A stretch of DNA of 64,000 nucleotides, taken from the NCBI GenBank assembly GCA_030697165.1, contig JAUYQQ010000015.1, positions 228,645 through 292,644 on the forward strand, read 5' to 3'. This DNA is from Acidobacteriota bacterium. Its GTDB lineage: Bacteria; Acidobacteriota; Vicinamibacteria; Vicinamibacterales; UBA2999. Shown in pieces: positions 47,283 through 56,895 of this stretch (positions within the stretch are counted from its first letter, which is position 1; the number at the start of each line of letters is the position of its first letter). Made by a program: the position numbers and the translations under genes. A model generated the notes under the pieces. It saw only the letters and a list, made by a program, of their open reading frames with translations. It was not told the origin of the DNA and did no database searches.

Positions 47283-48932
47283 TCATCTGCGGCCTTGACC
47301 GTACTTCCGCTGCATCTCCTGCTGAATCGCGTCGGCCTGCGCCTCGGCGCCGTTCAGCAGCCACTGGTGTTCGGGACGCCGGAGAATCTCGTCGATGGTG
47401 GCATCGGCGGCTCGTGCCGCCGCGGCCTTGCCGGTCCGGGCCGCCGCGGCCGTGACGGCGCGCGCCTCGGGAATCAGCTTCATGTAGAAGTTCTGGGCCA
47501 CCTCGAACATGCCGCGCCACTGGGTGTAGTCGGGCGCCATCATCGAGGCGCCCATGCGCGCGCGGCGGCCCTCGTGGTGCCATAGGTAGTACCAGGTCCA
47601 CTCGATCGGCTCGTCATACTGGGTCTTGGTGAGCAGGCCGTTGTCGGTGAGCGCCGCCATGATGGCCTGGCCCGGCTTGGCGAACTTCTCGTTGTAGTTG
47701 ATCACCACATCGTCATATTGGCGATAGAACAGGTTGATGTAGTCGGGCGTGTGGCAGGTCGAGCACACCTGCTTCATGCGGTTGCGCTTGGCGTCGGCGG
47801 TGTCGGCAATGGCGGCGCGCCGTTTCTCCGGGTCGGTCTCGGTCACCACTTCGTGGTTCGCGTCGGTATCCATCACCAGGCTGACCGGCGGGCGGTTGGT
47901 CCACGAAATGCGTTCGCCCGGATCGTGGGTGATCTTCATGCCGTTACGGATGTTCGCACTCATGTGGCAAGTGGCGCAGGTGGGCGCGGCGCTGTAGTCC
48001 CGGCCCACCACCCACGGCTTGGCATCGAGGTTCATCTGCCCGATCAGGTCGCGGAACGCCACGCCGTGCTTGGACTCATCGTAGATCTCCTTCTGCGGGT
48101 GAGCGGGGCCGAGGTGGCACTTGGCGCAGTTCTCGGGCTGGCGGGCGCGGCGGGCCGAGAAGTCGTGACGGCTGTGGCAGGCCGCGCACGACCCGAGCGA
48201 ACCATCCAGGTTCATGCGGCCAATGCCGGTGTTGGGCCAGCTGGTGCTGCTGAACAGCGGCTTGCCGCTCTCGTTGCGCACGATCCGGCCGACGGCGTCC
48301 GGGTTGGTCGGCTGGCCCTTGTCGTCGGGTTTCAGGTCGTGCATGGTCACCAGCCCGCCATCGTTGGCCTGAAACGCCACGAGCGAGCCGTGGCACTGCT
48401 GGCAGCCAGAATTGGCCGGCGCCATGCCATTGACAACGTTCACGGCCCGGCCGGGGGTGGGCGAGTGCGGGCTGAACACCTGGCGGGAGCCCGACACGGT
48501 TTCGGCCAGGAAGTTGTCGAGCGTGGCGAGGATGCTGCCGGCCTTGGCGTGGTGGCTGACGGCGAACTGCGCCGACTCGGTGGGATGGCAAGCGGCGCAG
48601 TCGCGCGGCGTCACGATGGTGGCGATTTGGCGGCCGTAGTGATTGAACATGTCGGCGTCCTTCTCGCCTGCCTTGTGGCAATCGAGGCACGCCACGCCCT
48701 TCTCGGCGTGCGTCGAGCCCTTCCAGTGATCGACGATGCCGGTGGAGACCTGGGCGTGGCAGTCCACGCACTGACGCGAGGCATCGGGCACGCTGATGGC
48801 CGACGCGCCGGCCCGGCCGCCCGACTCCTCGTGCCGGCGGCGCGACACTTCCAGCCATTGCACGGCGACCAACGAGAGCAGGAACAGGAATCCCAGTCCG
48901 CCAATCACCCAGCGTTTTTGATCGAGTGTCAT
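47283..48932 (-). CDS. Membrane-anchored octaheme HAO-like cytochrome c
   Basis: This 549-residue protein has an N-terminal anchor (IGGLGFLFLLSLVAVQWL) and eight CxxCH motifs: CVDCH, CLDCH, CAACH, CQQCH, CAACH, CAKCH, CATCH and CSTCH. The C-terminal block LWHHEGRRARMGASMMAPDY matches hydroxylamine oxidoreductase-family octaheme cytochromes. Relatives oxidise hydroxylamine or, in reverse-type members, reduce nitrite to ammonium. Sitting between cytochrome b and napA, nitrite reduction is the likelier role, but this is inference. The cross-linked Tyr of classic HAO cannot be checked by eye. Confidence 0.85.
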   Translation of the reverse strand: MTLDQKRWVIGGLGFLFLLSLVAVQWLEVSRRRHEESGGRAGASAISVPDASRQCVDCHAQVSTGIVDHWKGSTHAEKGVACLDCHKAGEKDADMFNHYGRQIATIVTPRDCAACHPTESAQFAVSHHAKAGSILATLDNFLAETVSGSRQVFSPHSPTPGRAVNVVNGMAPANSGCQQCHGSLVAFQANDGGLVTMHDLKPDDKGQPTNPDAVGRIVRNESGKPLFSSTSWPNTGIGRMNLDGSLGSCAACHSRHDFSARRARQPENCAKCHLGPAHPQKEIYDESKHGVAFRDLIGQMNLDAKPWVVGRDYSAAPTCATCHMSANIRNGMKITHDPGERISWTNRPPVSLVMDTDANHEVVTETDPEKRRAAIADTADAKRNRMKQVCSTCHTPDYINLFYRQYDDVVINYNEKFAKPGQAIMAALTDNGLLTKTQYDEPIEWTWYYLWHHEGRRARMGASMMAPDYTQWRGMFEVAQNFYMKLIPEARAVTAAAARTGKAAAARAADATIDEILRRPEHQWLLNGAEAQADAIQQEMQRKYGQGRR

Positions 48933-48941
48933 GTCCAGTCC

Positions 48942-49991
48942 TTAGTGCGCGGCGAGCGCTTCCCACATCGTGAAGCCCATGATCGTCAAGGCGCCGACAA
49001 TTCCGATCCACACGCTGATATCCGCGTACTTGAACTTGCGCACCAGCCAGTCGTCGATGAACGGCCAGAAGAACATGATGAAGATGATCAGTCCCTGGGT
49101 CAGCAAGGCGGTCATGCCGGTGAAGAGCTTCAACCACCGGAACGCGACGTAGAAAAACCACTCGGGCTTGATCACGTCGGGGGTGACGAGCGGGTTCGCG
49201 CGCGGCCCCATTCCCACCGGCAGCAGCGTCGCCAGCGCGCTCAGCAGGATCATCAACGTGAGGCCGATGATCAGCTCGGTGTAGAAGTGGCTGGGGAAAA
49301 AGTTGAAGTGGCGCACCGGCTGCTGTTCCTCGCCCTCGAACTTGAGCTGGGTCACGCCGAGCAGCCGCACCAGGCTGATGTGGATGACCAGCACCAGGAT
49401 CAGCAGCACCGGTAGCACCGCGCCGTGCAGGATGAAGAAGCGCGACAGCGTGCGGTCGTTGTAGACCTCGCCGCCGAGCAGCGCCTGCTTCATCAACGGG
49501 CCGACCACCGGCACCGTGTCGCTGATGTTGGCGGCGACGGTGGCGCCCCAGTAGCTCAATTGCTCGAAGACCAGGCTGTAGCCGGTGAAGCCGAGCATCA
49601 GCGTGCACACCAGCAGCGCCATGCCCACCATCCAGTTCAGCTCGCGCGGCCGGCGGTAGGCGCCGGTAAAGAACACCCGCATCTGGTGCAGGACGACCGC
49701 GGCGATCATCAGCGTGGCGCCCCACTTGTGCAGGCCGCGCAGGTACCAGCCGTACGACGCGTCTTCGGTGATGTAGCGAATCGACTCGTACGCCGTCGCC
49801 GGTGACGGCTGGTAGTAGAACGCCAGCAGGATGCCGGTGATGATCTGGATGGTGAAGAGGTACGCCGGCGTACCGCCCAGCGCGAACCACCATCGCTTCA
49901 GGTGATACGGCACCGGCTCGTTCGACATCGTCGCCACGGCATCGAGCGAGACCGGGACCCGTTCTTCAATCCACGCGCGGGGGGCGCTCAT
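48942..49991 (-). CDS. Cytochrome b (b6-like fused N and C parts) of a Rieske/cytochrome b complex
   Basis: The 349-residue protein has about eight TM segments. Haem histidines fit LHKWGATLMI and LHQMRVFFTGAYRRPRE. The Qo motif is PEWFF (KPEWFFYVAF), equal to the PEWY motif. The opening RVPVSLDAVATMSNEPVPYHL is b6-like. It has both b6 and subunit IV parts in one chain. It overlaps the Rieske gene by ATGA. The complex oxidises quinol and reduces a c-type cytochrome. Confidence 0.9.
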   Translation of the reverse strand: MSAPRAWIEERVPVSLDAVATMSNEPVPYHLKRWWFALGGTPAYLFTIQIITGILLAFYYQPSPATAYESIRYITEDASYGWYLRGLHKWGATLMIAAVVLHQMRVFFTGAYRRPRELNWMVGMALLVCTLMLGFTGYSLVFEQLSYWGATVAANISDTVPVVGPLMKQALLGGEVYNDRTLSRFFILHGAVLPVLLILVLVIHISLVRLLGVTQLKFEGEEQQPVRHFNFFPSHFYTELIIGLTLMILLSALATLLPVGMGPRANPLVTPDVIKPEWFFYVAFRWLKLFTGMTALLTQGLIIFIMFFWPFIDDWLVRKFKYADISVWIGIVGALTIMGFTMWEALAAH

Positions 49992-50611
49992 GCCGGGGAT
50001 CCCGGGCCGCTCGCCGCGCGGCCCTTCTTCAGGCACGCCAGGCACGGGTCGTGGCCTGGGCCCTGAGGAGTGGCCAGGTGGACGACGCCGGCCTCCTGCG
50101 GCATCGACAACTGCTCGGTCGGCACGTCGATGTACAACAGGCCCTTCTGCACGGCCAGCGCGTAGCGCGGCAACGACTGGCCGGCGTCGCCCGGGGGACC
50201 GCCGGTGCCCTTGCCGGACGGATCGAAGGTGCCGCCGTGGCACGGGCAGTAGTAGCGATTGTTCTGCCCCTCCCAGTGCACCTGGCAGCCAAGGTGCGGG
50301 CAGGTGCTCGAGAGCGCGACGAAATCGTCAACGCGACCGGTGGCCTCGCGCCGCGTGATGTTGACGGTGCGACCATCGGGGGTCCGGAACAGCAGCGTGC
50401 CGCCCACGGCCAGGTCGTTGATCCCGGTGACGAACAATTGCGTCATCTGGCCGGTACGCGCCGGCAGCATGAAGCGGGCACCAATCCACGCAAACAACCC
50501 ATAGCCGCCGACCAGACCCGCGAGCATCGTCACGGTCGAGGCAAAGGTCCGGCGTCCCGGCGTCTCGGGCGGGTCGACGGCGACGTCGTGAGGAGAAGTA
50601 TGGTCGGCCAT
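49988..50611 (-). CDS. Rieske iron-sulfur protein
   Basis: The 207-residue protein has a Tat-like N-terminal anchor (TFASTVTMLAGLVGGYGLF) and the Rieske motifs C104-P-H106-LG-C109 and C122-PC-H125 (STCPHLGCQ, YYCPCHGG). Cluster ligands are C104, H106, C122 and H125; C109 and C124 form the disulfide. A C-terminal extension of about 40 residues contains a CLAC pair. It passes electrons from quinol to a cytochrome c. It shares ATGA with the cytochrome b gene. Confidence 0.93.
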   Translation of the reverse strand: MADHTSPHDVAVDPPETPGRRTFASTVTMLAGLVGGYGLFAWIGARFMLPARTGQMTQLFVTGINDLAVGGTLLFRTPDGRTVNITRREATGRVDDFVALSSTCPHLGCQVHWEGQNNRYYCPCHGGTFDPSGKGTGGPPGDAGQSLPRYALAVQKGLLYIDVPTEQLSMPQEAGVVHLATPQGPGHDPCLACLKKGRAASGPGSPA

Positions 50612-50619
50612 CGTGTGCC

Positions 50620-52239
50620 CTAGAAGGGAGAGAACCCCAGCGACGGGAAGCGCGCCATGGTGTGGAGGCGATAGAGCGGCGGCCCGTAGACAATCAGGAT
50701 CAACACGGCCGCGACCGCCATCCACAGCCCGAGCCGATCCCAGAGCGACGGTCCGGGCTCGGGCGGCGTCATCGGCTCGGCGTACTCCATCGCGGCCATC
50801 GCCCCGCGCGGCGACACCAGCATGGTGACGACGATCGTGGCGACGTAGCACATGGCCGACACGAACAGGATCACGCCGCCGATCGCCGACAGGTTGACCA
50901 GCGGGATCCACGACTGGGCGGCAGCCACGTCCTGGTACTGGCCGGTGTAGACGCGGCGCGGCATGCCCATCAGGCCCACGATGTGATTGGGAATGCTGAA
51001 GAACTGCATCCCGATGAACCACAGGTACGGCTGGACCATCGCCACGCGCGGCCACGCAATGGCGCGGCCGGTCAGGCGCGGCAGGATGTAGTAGGTGAAG
51101 CCCGTGAAGGTCAGCGCGACCGCCGTGCCCACCGTGAGATGGAAGTGTCCCTGGATCCACGCCGTGTTGTGGACCATCGCGTTCATGGCGTAGGCGGCGT
51201 TGATGGCGCCGCCGAAGCCGCCCAGGGCGAACGTCACCATCGACAAGGCGACGCTGGCAAAGAACGGGTCGCGCCACGGCAGCATGCGGATCCACCCGAA
51301 CCGGCCGGTGCCGCCGCGCGTCCGACCCGCATTCTCGAGCGAGGCGATCACGGTGAACGCGGTGACCAGGCTCGGGAACATGATCGCGTAGGTGGTGAAG
51401 GTGTGCACCAGCTTCCAGTTGCTCGAGATGCCCGGGTCGGTGAACTGGTGATGCAGCCCGACCGGGGTCGAGAACAGGATGAACTGCACGAACACCACGC
51501 GCGTGAGGCCGTCGCTGAACAGCTTGCCCCCGGCGACGCGGGGAATCACGGTGTACCACAGCACGTAGGCCGGCAGCAGCCAGAAGTACGTGAGCGGGTG
51601 GCCGAACCACCAGAAGTAGGTTCGCGCGATGATCGGATCGATGCGCGGCACCAGTCCGAACGCCCACGGCAGAATCAAGACCAGGACCTCGACGGCCAGG
51701 CCGGCGGTCGCCAGGATCCAGATAATGACCGTGGTCATCATGCCGTGCATCGCCAGCGGCACCCGTTCGGTGGCGTGCGCCGTGCGCCAGGCGCGATAGC
51801 TGGCGATCATCACGCCACACCAGATCCACGAGCCGACCACCAGCAACGTGGCGCCGACGTAGAACGCCGGGTGCGCCAGCAGCGGCGGATAGAACGTGTA
51901 GAGCACCGTGCTGGTGCCCGAGAGAATCGCCAGCGTGGTGATGAGCGTACCGACCAGCGCCACCCAGAATCCGGCCCACGCCCAGGCCTGGCCGGCCACG
52001 CGGCCGAGCGTCGTCTCGGCCACGATGTAGCCAATGGCCATGATGAAGAAGGTGGTGAAGACCAGCGCCTCGAGCACGCCGTGCGCCGTGACCGACAGGT
52101 AGTACATGCGCGCCGAGCCGAACGGCACCTGGACGCCGGCCCGCGAGACGGCCTGCATGACCGCCATCATCGCGCCGAGACCAAACGCGGCGATCGCCAC
52201 CCACAGGTTGGCCAGGACCAGCCGGGAGACCGCGGTCAT
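50620..52239 (-). CDS. ba3-type (type B) haem-copper oxidase subunit I
   Basis: This 539-residue protein has about 13 TM segments. The binuclear site reads WFGHPLTYFWLLPAY with the cross-linked His-Tyr pair, TPVGLHHQF for the copper histidines and HFHLTVGTAVALT for the haem ligands. These are marks of the B family (ba3/CbaA-like), which works at low oxygen and pumps protons with one K-type channel. It starts within the stop of subunit II. Confidence 0.93.
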   Translation of the reverse strand: MTAVSRLVLANLWVAIAAFGLGAMMAVMQAVSRAGVQVPFGSARMYYLSVTAHGVLEALVFTTFFIMAIGYIVAETTLGRVAGQAWAWAGFWVALVGTLITTLAILSGTSTVLYTFYPPLLAHPAFYVGATLLVVGSWIWCGVMIASYRAWRTAHATERVPLAMHGMMTTVIIWILATAGLAVEVLVLILPWAFGLVPRIDPIIARTYFWWFGHPLTYFWLLPAYVLWYTVIPRVAGGKLFSDGLTRVVFVQFILFSTPVGLHHQFTDPGISSNWKLVHTFTTYAIMFPSLVTAFTVIASLENAGRTRGGTGRFGWIRMLPWRDPFFASVALSMVTFALGGFGGAINAAYAMNAMVHNTAWIQGHFHLTVGTAVALTFTGFTYYILPRLTGRAIAWPRVAMVQPYLWFIGMQFFSIPNHIVGLMGMPRRVYTGQYQDVAAAQSWIPLVNLSAIGGVILFVSAMCYVATIVVTMLVSPRGAMAAMEYAEPMTPPEPGPSLWDRLGLWMAVAAVLILIVYGPPLYRLHTMARFPSLGFSPF

Positions 52240-52712
52240 GGCGCGTCCTCCACGACGACCTTGCCCTGCATCAGGTGGTGAGCCAGGCCGCAGTACTCGT
52301 TGCAGACGACGAGATACTCACCGGGCCGAGCGAAGGTCGTGGTCACCTCGCTGATGTAGCCGGGCGCCACCGTCAGGTTGACGTTGGTGCCGACAATCTG
52401 GAAGCCATGCAGGACGTCGGGGCTGGTAATGCGAAAGGTGACGGGCCGGCCCGCCGGCACGCGGATTACCTCGGGGCGGAAGACGTAGAACTCAGCGCGC
52501 ATCACCACGATGACGCCGCCGTCGGGCCGAACGGTGACCCCTGGCGTGGCGAACTCGCCGGTCACGTGCAACGTCTCGGGATCGACCGTCTCGACGTGGC
52601 TGGCAGGATGCGCCGACCCGGCAATGGCGGTCACGACGATCGCGCCGAGGAACAACGCGAGCATGCCCGTGGCCGCCCACATCCAGTAGCGCTCGAAGCG
52701 GTCAACGTGCAT
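52236..52712 (-). CDS. ba3-type oxidase subunit II with CuA site
   Basis: The 158-residue protein has one N-terminal TM segment (MWAATGMLALFLGAIVVTAI) and a cupredoxin domain. The CuA motif is CNEYCGLAHHLM, with the earlier ligand His in VLHGFQIVG. It receives electrons from cytochrome c in the periplasm. Its short length and single TM fit the ba3 family. The stop overlaps the subunit I start. Confidence 0.93.
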   Translation of the reverse strand: MHVDRFERYWMWAATGMLALFLGAIVVTAIAGSAHPASHVETVDPETLHVTGEFATPGVTVRPDGGVIVVMRAEFYVFRPEVIRVPAGRPVTFRITSPDVLHGFQIVGTNVNLTVAPGYISEVTTTFARPGEYLVVCNEYCGLAHHLMQGKVVVEDAP

Positions 52713-52721
52713 CGGCGCTCC

Positions 52722-52859
52722 TCAATGGGTACCGCGCGGCACGAACAAACCGAAGAACATGAGGAGCCAGCCCAGGACGACGAGGGCGCCAAACACCGAT
52801 ACGATCACGACCGTGCCGCTGGGACTGTCCGCGTCGGGTGGTTCGTCGCGAGTGGCCAT
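52722..52859 (-). CDS. Small oxidase subunit IIa-like membrane protein
   Basis: ATG 52859 gives 45 residues with a single TM segment (TVVIVSVFGALVVLGWLLMF) and a GTH end. Subunit IIa of ba3 oxidases is a similar short single-helix protein lying in the same gene order. It lies 9 bases from subunit II. It is the first gene of the eight-gene respiratory set, and the promoter should lie in 52860-53005. Confidence 0.75.
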   Translation of the reverse strand: MATRDEPPDADSPSGTVVIVSVFGALVVLGWLLMFFGLFVPRGTH

Positions 52860-53005
52860 TTTGTCACCCATGTTTTGCCACACGTCCCTGCCGTTTTCAA
52901 TCAGGGATAGTCCCCACCCGCGAGGGTTTTTCCCCACAGCTCCGCTGCGGGTGACACGGCACAACAACCTGCGGACGGCGTGCGGGTATGATGTGAGCGA
53001 CCCGC

Positions 53006-54379
53006 ATGCCCAAGAAGCTGTACGACAACATCCTCGAGACCATCGGCAACACGCCCATGGTCCGCCTCAACCGCATCCCGAAGGGGATTGTCGCCGCCGA
53101 CGTCTACGCCAAGATCGAGACGGTCAATCCCGGTAACTCGATCAAGGACCGCATGGCCCTGAAGATGATCGAAGACGCCGAGAAGGCGGGCAAGCTCAAG
53201 CCCGGCGGCACGATCATCGAGGGCACGTCTGGCAACACCGGCATGGGCCTGGCGATTGCCGCGGTCATCAAGGGCTACAAGTGCGTGTTCACCACCACCG
53301 ACAAGCAGTCGAAAGAGAAGGTGGATGCGCTGCGGGCGTTCGGCGCCGAAGTAATTGTCTGCCCCACCGACGTGGACCCCGAGGATCCGCGGTCGTACTA
53401 CTCAGTGTCGTCGCGGCTCGAGCGCGACACGCCCAATTCGTGGAAGGCCAACCAGTACGACAACCCGTCGAATGCGCAGGCGCACTACGAGCAGACGGGA
53501 CCGGAGATTTGGGAACAGACCGACGGCGCAGTCGATCACCTCGTGGTGGGCGTCGGCACGGGCGGCACCATTTGCGGTGTGGCGAAGTACCTCAAGGAGA
53601 AGAAGCCGTCGGTCAAGGCATGGGGCATCGACACCTACGGGTCGGTGTTCAAGAAATACAAAGAGACGGGGATCTTCGACAAGAACGAGATCTATCCGTA
53701 CATCACCGAGGGCATTGGCGAAGACTTCTTGCCCAAGAACGTGGACTTCAGCCTGATCGAGGCGTTTGAGAAGGTGACCGACCGCGACGCCGCCATCATG
53801 ACCGGCCGCATTGCGCGCGAGGAAGGCATTTTCGCCGGCAACTCGGCGGGCTCGGCGATGGCCGGACTGCTCCAGCTTGCCGATCGCTTCAAGAAGGGCG
53901 AAACCGTGGTCGTGATTTTCCACGACCACGGCACCCGCTATCTCGGGAAGATGTACAACCCCGACTGGATGCGCGAGAAGGGGTTCATCGACCGCAAGGG
54001 CCTGACCGCCCGCGACCTGGTCGCCAACCGCCAGAAGGCGCCGCTTGTGACCATCGACCGCAACGCCACCGTGGAGAAGGCCGCGCACATCCTGACCGAG
54101 AACGCGTACTCGCAGATCCCGGTGACGGCCGACGGCCGCCTGGTGGGATCGGTGAACGAGGGCTATCTCTATTCGGAGATCGTCAAGAACCCAGACGTGT
54201 TGCACGGCCCGGTCACCACCATCATGCAGCCGGCCATACCGTTTGCTGACATCTCGACCAGCGTGGATGCCCTGGCCGCGATGCTGACGCCGGAGAGCCC
54301 TGCGGTGCTGGTGCGCGACTTCAAACTCGACGCGACCTACATCATCACGCGCTGGGACATCATCAAGGCACTTGCGTAA
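53006..54379 (+). CDS. cbs: Cystathionine beta-synthase-like PLP enzyme with C-terminal CBS domains
   Basis: The 457-residue protein has the cysteine-synthase fold (PLP lysine K47 in NPGNSIKDRM, phosphate loop GTSGNTGMGLA, cofactor loop VGVGTGGTICG) and two CBS domains (from about residue 335). It condenses serine or O-acetylserine with homocysteine or sulfide. The CBS pair suggests regulation by S-adenosylmethionine or nucleotides. It is divergent from the respiratory cluster. Confidence 0.9.
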   Translation: MPKKLYDNILETIGNTPMVRLNRIPKGIVAADVYAKIETVNPGNSIKDRMALKMIEDAEKAGKLKPGGTIIEGTSGNTGMGLAIAAVIKGYKCVFTTTDKQSKEKVDALRAFGAEVIVCPTDVDPEDPRSYYSVSSRLERDTPNSWKANQYDNPSNAQAHYEQTGPEIWEQTDGAVDHLVVGVGTGGTICGVAKYLKEKKPSVKAWGIDTYGSVFKKYKETGIFDKNEIYPYITEGIGEDFLPKNVDFSLIEAFEKVTDRDAAIMTGRIAREEGIFAGNSAGSAMAGLLQLADRFKKGETVVVIFHDHGTRYLGKMYNPDWMREKGFIDRKGLTARDLVANRQKAPLVTIDRNATVEKAAHILTENAYSQIPVTADGRLVGSVNEGYLYSEIVKNPDVLHGPVTTIMQPAIPFADISTSVDALAAMLTPESPAVLVRDFKLDATYIITRWDIIKALA

Positions 54380-54384
54380 CAGAC

Positions 54385-54420
54385 AGGGTGCCTAAGGTGC
54401 CTAGGGTGCCTCGGGGTGCT
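54385..54420 (+). repeat. Tandem 9-base repeats between two convergent genes
   Basis: Four near-identical 9-mers (agggtgcct, aaggtgcct, agggtgcct, cggggtgct) stand between the CBS-like stop and the ADOP stop. The run fills the 47-base gap almost completely. No hairpin stronger than the surroundings was seen. Confidence 0.7.
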
Positions 54421-54426
54421 GAACGT

Positions 54427-56850
54427 CTAACGGCCGAGAGCGATGATGGGCGGAATGCGGGCTGCGCGTCGGGCGGGAATGTAGCTGGCCAGCAGGGCCG
54501 CCACCGCGAGCACGGCCGACGCCGCGATAAACGGCAGCGGGTCGAAGCCGCGTGCGCCCACAAACAGCAGGCTCTGTACCGCCCGAGCGGCAAGGACGGC
54601 CCCGACCAGGCCAAGCGCGATGCCGGCCAGGGCCAGGCGCGCGCCCTGCCACACCACCATGCCGATCACGCGTGACGGCGACGCCCCCATCGCCATGCGC
54701 ACACCGATCTCCGCTACGCGCTGCGATACGGTATAGGCCATGACACCGTAGACGCCAATCACCGCCAAGGCGACCGCGAGACCCGCGAAGATGAGCAGCA
54801 GCACCATCTGCAACCGGGGCTGCGCCACGCTGCCGGCCATGGCCGTCTCCATCGTGCGGACGTTGACCAGCGGTTGGCTGGCATCCACCTCGCGCAGGGC
54901 GGCGCGGATGGAGGGCGTGACCGCCGCGGGATCCCCCTGCGTGCGGACCACCAGCGCGATGTTGAGATACAGGCCGGTGAGGACGGGATCCGGAAACTGC
55001 GCGTACGGCACGAAGAACTCGGCCACCGGGCCAGCCTCAAACGACTGTTTCACGTCGCCGACGACTCCCACCACCGTCATGATGTGGAAATCAGGATCCG
55101 GCTCGGTCCCGATCTGCATTCGCTGCCCCAGGGGGTCAAGCCCCTGAAAGTACTGCCGGGCCATCGACTCGTTAATGACCACCACCGGCGGCGCCCCCTC
55201 GCCGTCGCGCGGTTCGAGCAGGCGCCCTCGTTTAAGAGGAACGCCAAGCGTGGCCAAATATCCAGGGGTCACCGCCCGGTAGCCGGCCATCACGAAGTCC
55301 TCGGGGCCCGTCGGAGGAAACGCCGCCCGGTTGAAGTGGATGGTCGCGCCGGCGCCACCCATCGGCACCATCGTGGTGATCGATGCCTGCTCGACACCCG
55401 GCACGGCCGACACGCGTTCGACAATTCTCTCGACGCCGGCCGATCGGGTGCCGCTGTCGCCGTAGACGCGCGGCGATAGCGGCAGGTTGATCACGAGCAG
55501 GCGCTCGGGATTGAACCCCGGCGAGACACCGGTCAGCGAGGTGAAGCTCTTGAGCAAGAGGCCCGCCCCCACGAGCAGGATCAGGGCAAGGGCGACTTCC
55601 ATCACCACCAGCGTGGACCGCAACCGCGTGTTCCGGGCGCTGCTGGAGCCGCCACGGCTCTCTTCGTTCAACGATTCGCGGAGGTCGAATCGCACCGCCT
55701 GCAGCGCCGGGACCAGGCCGAAGACGACGCCGGTCACCAGCGACAGGGCCAGCGCGAACAGCGCCACCGGCCAATCAACGGCAAGCGCCTGCGCTCGTGG
55801 CATGCCGGCGACTGCCGGCCCGGTCAGCAGCGATACCCCCCACGTGGCCAGCAACAGGCCGGCGGCGCCGCCCACGCACGCGAGCACCACGCTCTCGACC
55901 ACCAACTGCCGGATGAGGCGGCCGCGGCCGGCGCCAATCGCCACGCGGACGGCGATCTCTTTCTGCCGGCCAACGGCGCGCGCCAGCAGCAGGTTGGCGA
56001 CGTTGGCGCACGCGATCAGCAGGACCAGGGCCACGGCGCCAAACAGCATCCACAGTGCCGGGCGGATGTTCTGCACCAGTTGATCCTGCGCCCGGGTAAT
56101 CACGGCCCGGACATCGGTATTGGAGCCCGCGAACTCGGCTTCGAGCTGTTTCGAGATGGCATCGAGCTCGACGCGCGCCTGATCGAAGGTGACGCCTTCG
56201 GCCAGCCGCGCCATGGGAAAGATCCCCGGGTGCCAGCCGCGATCATCAGGCAACGTCGCCGCCCACGGGCCGAACGGCACGTAGATGTCGGCCGGCTGAA
56301 ACAACTCGAAGCGCGCCGGCATCACGCCGACCACGATGTACGGCCGGTTGTCGAGCAGCAGCGACTGCCCCACCGCTCCCGACGGGAACCGCCGGCGGGC
56401 CAGCGCCTCGCTGACCATGGCCACGCCCTCGGCACCGGCGCGGTCGTCGGACTCCGCAAAGGCGCGGCCCTGCTCCACCGCCACGCCCAGCAGCGGCAGC
56501 AGGTTGGCCGTGATCATCTTGGCCGGCACGCGTTCGGGATCGCCGCTGCCCGTGATGGTCATGGCGGTGGCGCGAAAGGCGCCCATGTCCGAGAACGACT
56601 TGGCGCGCGCGCGCCAGTCGTCGTAGTTGAACCGCGTCACCGACGCATTGGGCAGCTGCGGCGAGCTCTCGGTGAGAATGACGACGCGGTGGGGCTGCGC
56701 GTAGGGCAAGGGCGCCAGCAGGACCGCATTGAACACGGTGAACACCGCCGTGTTCGCGCCAATGCCCAACGCCAGCGTCAGGATGGCGACCACCGAGAAC
56801 GAGGGACGCGCCAGGAGGTGCCTGAGGGCGAGCCGGATGTCCTGCATCAT
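54427..56850 (-). CDS. ADOP-type ABC permease (second copy)
   Basis: The 807-residue protein has the same plan as the one at 13121: N-terminal TM segment (RPSFSVVAILTLALGIGANT), MacB periplasmic core, FtsX domain (LWMLFGAVALVLLIACANVA), second core and a last FtsX domain. The end reads RRAARIPPIIALGR. The sequence is clearly diverged from the first copy, so it is an old duplication or a separate gain. No ATPase gene adjoins. Confidence 0.92.
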   Translation of the reverse strand: MMQDIRLALRHLLARPSFSVVAILTLALGIGANTAVFTVFNAVLLAPLPYAQPHRVVILTESSPQLPNASVTRFNYDDWRARAKSFSDMGAFRATAMTITGSGDPERVPAKMITANLLPLLGVAVEQGRAFAESDDRAGAEGVAMVSEALARRRFPSGAVGQSLLLDNRPYIVVGVMPARFELFQPADIYVPFGPWAATLPDDRGWHPGIFPMARLAEGVTFDQARVELDAISKQLEAEFAGSNTDVRAVITRAQDQLVQNIRPALWMLFGAVALVLLIACANVANLLLARAVGRQKEIAVRVAIGAGRGRLIRQLVVESVVLACVGGAAGLLLATWGVSLLTGPAVAGMPRAQALAVDWPVALFALALSLVTGVVFGLVPALQAVRFDLRESLNEESRGGSSSARNTRLRSTLVVMEVALALILLVGAGLLLKSFTSLTGVSPGFNPERLLVINLPLSPRVYGDSGTRSAGVERIVERVSAVPGVEQASITTMVPMGGAGATIHFNRAAFPPTGPEDFVMAGYRAVTPGYLATLGVPLKRGRLLEPRDGEGAPPVVVINESMARQYFQGLDPLGQRMQIGTEPDPDFHIMTVVGVVGDVKQSFEAGPVAEFFVPYAQFPDPVLTGLYLNIALVVRTQGDPAAVTPSIRAALREVDASQPLVNVRTMETAMAGSVAQPRLQMVLLLIFAGLAVALAVIGVYGVMAYTVSQRVAEIGVRMAMGASPSRVIGMVVWQGARLALAGIALGLVGAVLAARAVQSLLFVGARGFDPLPFIAASAVLAVAALLASYIPARRAARIPPIIALGR

Positions 56851-56895
56851 GCGATCGTACCGCGGAAGCGGGCGCTGGGACGGTCCCGTGGCGGC

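Noticed and set aside
54385..54420. CRISPR-like direct repeats
   Set aside because: The units are 9 bases with no spacers and no cas genes; it is a plain tandem repeat.
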